Below are positions 62,593 through 64,000 of a stretch of 64,000 bases of DNA, piece after piece. The stretch is from positions 91,262-155,261 of the forward strand of contig JAUJOZ010000007.1 of NCBI GenBank assembly GCA_030447415.1. The letters run 5' to 3'. Numbering within the stretch: position 1 is the first letter of the stretch; each line of letters starts with the position of its first letter. The DNA is from Thermomicrobiales bacterium. GTDB lineage: Bacteria > Chloroflexota > Chloroflexia > Thermomicrobiales > UBA6265. Position numbers and translations under genes: made by a program. The notes below the pieces were generated by a model. It was not told the origin of the DNA. It saw only the letters and a list, made by a program, of their open reading frames with translations, and did not search any database.

Positions 62593-64000
62593 CTACGCCG
62601 GGTCGAGCCCGGTGCCGGCGACGGAAGGCGGTCCGGGCGGCGCGATCGGGTAGGTCGGCCCCCACTGCGGCGCGCCCGCCTGCCGCCGGTCGACGTCGTG
62701 CTCGAGCGTGAGCGGCAACGGCTCCTCGACGGGTGTCCCCGGTCGGGTGCCGGGATCGGCTGGGAGCGGCACCAGGAAGGAGGGCCGGCCGGCGCCCTCG
62801 GCGACGGCGACCAGCGCGCTCCCGTCGGGCGACCAGGCGAGGAACCGGGAAATCATCGTGTCGAGGGGGACGCTCTGCGCGCCGCCGCCGAGATCGTGCA
62901 CCATCACCGTTCCCTCGCCGGCGACGTAGGCGATCCGCGCGCCGTCCGGCGCCCAGACCGGCATCGTGATCCGTTCGCCGCCGGTCGGCACCGTCGTCAG
63001 CGCCCCCGTCCGCGCGTCGAGCAGGACGACCCGCGCCCGGTCGCGGTCGTACGACATCCCCGGGTCGCGGGTGTAGACGAGTACCCGGTCGTCGGTCGGC
63101 GACCAGGCAGCGCGCCACGGGTTGCGGACGCGTCCTTGGCTGACGTTGGCGATGGCGCCGGTGGCGAGCGTGGCGACGTAAACCTCGCCCGGCGGCGCCT
63201 CGGCGTCCGACCAGCCGGCGCCCGGCGCCGTCGGGTCGAAGCCGCCGCCGCTGTCGGGGTCGCGGCTGACGAAGGCGAGCCGGTCGCCCGCCGGCGACCA
63301 GGAGGGGTAGAGGGCGTCGCGGACCCGGCCGCCGGAGACGTCGACGATCCGGCCGGTGGCGACCTCGACGACGCGGACGCCGGGCGGGTCGGGCGCGGTC
63401 TGGTTGGCGCGGTCGGCCCAGCCGCCCTCGGCGGCGAAGGCGATCCGGGTGCCGTCCGGGCTCCAGACGGGCCCGGCGTAGGGGCGGAGATTGCCGGCGA
63501 GCCGGGTCAGCCCCGTCCCGTCGACGTCGACGACGTAGAGCGCGATGCCGCCGCCCCCCGGTTCCGGCGAGGTAAAGGCGACGCGGCCGCGGTCGGGGCT
63601 CCAGGTCGGCCAGGCGGCCGGAACGGCGTCGGTCAGCAGTCGCTCGTCGGCGCCGTCGGGGCCCGCGAGCCAGAGCATGCGGTCGCGGGCAAAGACGAGG
63701 GGGGCGTGGGCGCGCCGCTGGGCGGCGAGGCGGACGGCGCTGTCGGCATCGCCGGGATCGGCGGCGGCGAGGGCCGCCAGCGCCCGCTCCGCGGCGAGCC
63801 AGTCGCGCCGTCCCTCGGCCGCGGCCGCCTCCAGGCGTAGCGCCTCGTCCCGCAGGCGCCGGGCGTCGGCCACCAGCCGGGCCGCCGCCTCGTCGGCCGG
63901 CAGCGCGCGGACGACGGGGGCGACCAGCGCGATCGCTTCCTCGTGGCGGCCGGCGTCGAGGGCGAGCGAGGCCGAGTCGTAGGCGTCCTGCTGGGGGGCG
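62593..64000 (-). CDS. TPR plus PD40/TolB-like beta-propeller protein (cut by window edge)
   Basis: At least 468 residues are visible; the 5' end is outside the window and the frame is open to base 63999. The N-terminal visible part (YDSASLALDAGRHEEAIALV, then DWLAAERALAALAAADPGDA) looks like TPR-type helices. It is followed by a six-bladed propeller with PD40/TolB-like repeats: WSPDRGRVAF, WSPDGTRIAF, WSPAGDRLAF, WSPTDDRVLV, WAPDGARIAY and WSPDGSALVA. Such proteins are often periplasmic or membrane-linked scaffolds; a signal or anchor could be in the missing part. It is followed by tsaE copy 2 on the same strand. Confidence 0.8.
   Translation of the reverse strand, partial: APQQDAYDSASLALDAGRHEEAIALVAPVVRALPADEAAARLVADARRLRDEALRLEAAAAEGRRDWLAAERALAALAAADPGDADSAVRLAAQRRAHAPLVFARDRMLWLAGPDGADERLLTDAVPAAWPTWSPDRGRVAFTSPEPGGGGIALYVVDVDGTGLTRLAGNLRPYAGPVWSPDGTRIAFAAEGGWADRANQTAPDPPGVRVVEVATGRIVDVSGGRVRDALYPSWSPAGDRLAFVSRDPDSGGGFDPTAPGAGWSDAEAPPGEVYVATLATGAIANVSQGRVRNPWRAAWSPTDDRVLVYTRDPGMSYDRDRARVVLLDARTGALTTVPTGGERITMPVWAPDGARIAYVAGEGTVMVHDLGGGAQSVPLDTMISRFLAWSPDGSALVAVAEGAGRPSFLVPLPADPGTRPGTPVEEPLPLTLEHDVDRRQAGAPQWGPTYPIAPPGPPSVAGTGLDPA

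Overview
The window is about 64 kb of very GC-rich bacterial chromosome. GTG and TTG starts are frequent, and strong GGAGG-type ribosome sites precede many genes. The gene content suggests a Chloroflexota bacterium of the Thermomicrobia/Sphaerobacter kind. That content includes a NurA-HerA-SbcD set, a Ski2-like helicase, TreY-TreZ, an F420-type LLM oxidoreductase, Tat-exported binding proteins and a bacterial UBP zinc finger. The placement is inferred from gene content only; there is no rRNA or other phylogenetic marker here. I saw no tRNA, rRNA or CRISPR array.

Layout. 0-4 kb: a minus-strand nurA-herA-sbcD DNA-end-processing operon, cut by the left edge. 4-8.6 kb: an SH3 plus NodB-like secreted protein with altered catalytic motifs, a sugar-nucleotide epimerase, divergent argH and a GNAT acetyltransferase. 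8.9-13.9 kb: treY-treZ, making trehalose from maltodextrins. 13.9-15.8 kb: a pfkB-type kinase and TIM-barrel isomerase pair. 15.8-18.6 kb: frameshifted remnants of a VOC protein and a full-length form-II CoxL-like molybdenum hydroxylase. 18.9-22.8 kb: a small HTH protein, an SDR, a LuxR-type regulator lacking the phospho-acceptor Asp, and LtrA.

22.9-24.7 kb: an IS5-type unit with perfect ends that encloses a decayed alpha/beta-hydrolase gene beside its transposase. 24.8 kb: a UBP zinc-finger protein. 25.5-32 kb: a BMP-type nucleoside-like ABC importer (two permeases, double ATPase, binding protein) and a secreted beta-propeller. 32.3-35.6 kb: a Ski2-like helicase. 36.6-41.1 kb: LysE exporter, MFS transporter, and an MhqO/MhqD-like quinone detoxification pair. 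41.6-45.3 kb: methyltransferase, LLM oxidoreductase, cupin and rhodanese.

45.7-51.3 kb: a glycosyltransferase overlapping a thiL that carries an internal duplication and an in-frame stop, a phosphatase, a pentapeptide-repeat protein and a nitroreductase. 51.4-56 kb: a ferric-iron-type ABC importer behind a clear promoter and a 27-bp palindrome, ending in a tsaE gene. 56.2 kb: a 133-bp MITE. 56.6-62 kb: a sugar-type ABC importer whose binding-protein gene is frameshifted, then frameshifted HAD and Uma2 genes. 62-64 kb: a second tsaE beneath a PD40/TolB-like propeller gene cut by the right edge.

Two themes stand out. Several accessory genes (CoxL, VOC, hydrolase, sugar-binding protein, HAD, Uma2) are near full length but broken by small indels, while the long core genes are intact; this is either recent decay or local sequence error. 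The most unusual structures are the TAG-bearing duplication in thiL, the two tsaE genes within 7 kb, the passenger-carrying IS5 unit, the palindrome ahead of the iron importer, and the HerA-like ATPase with a non-canonical P-loop.
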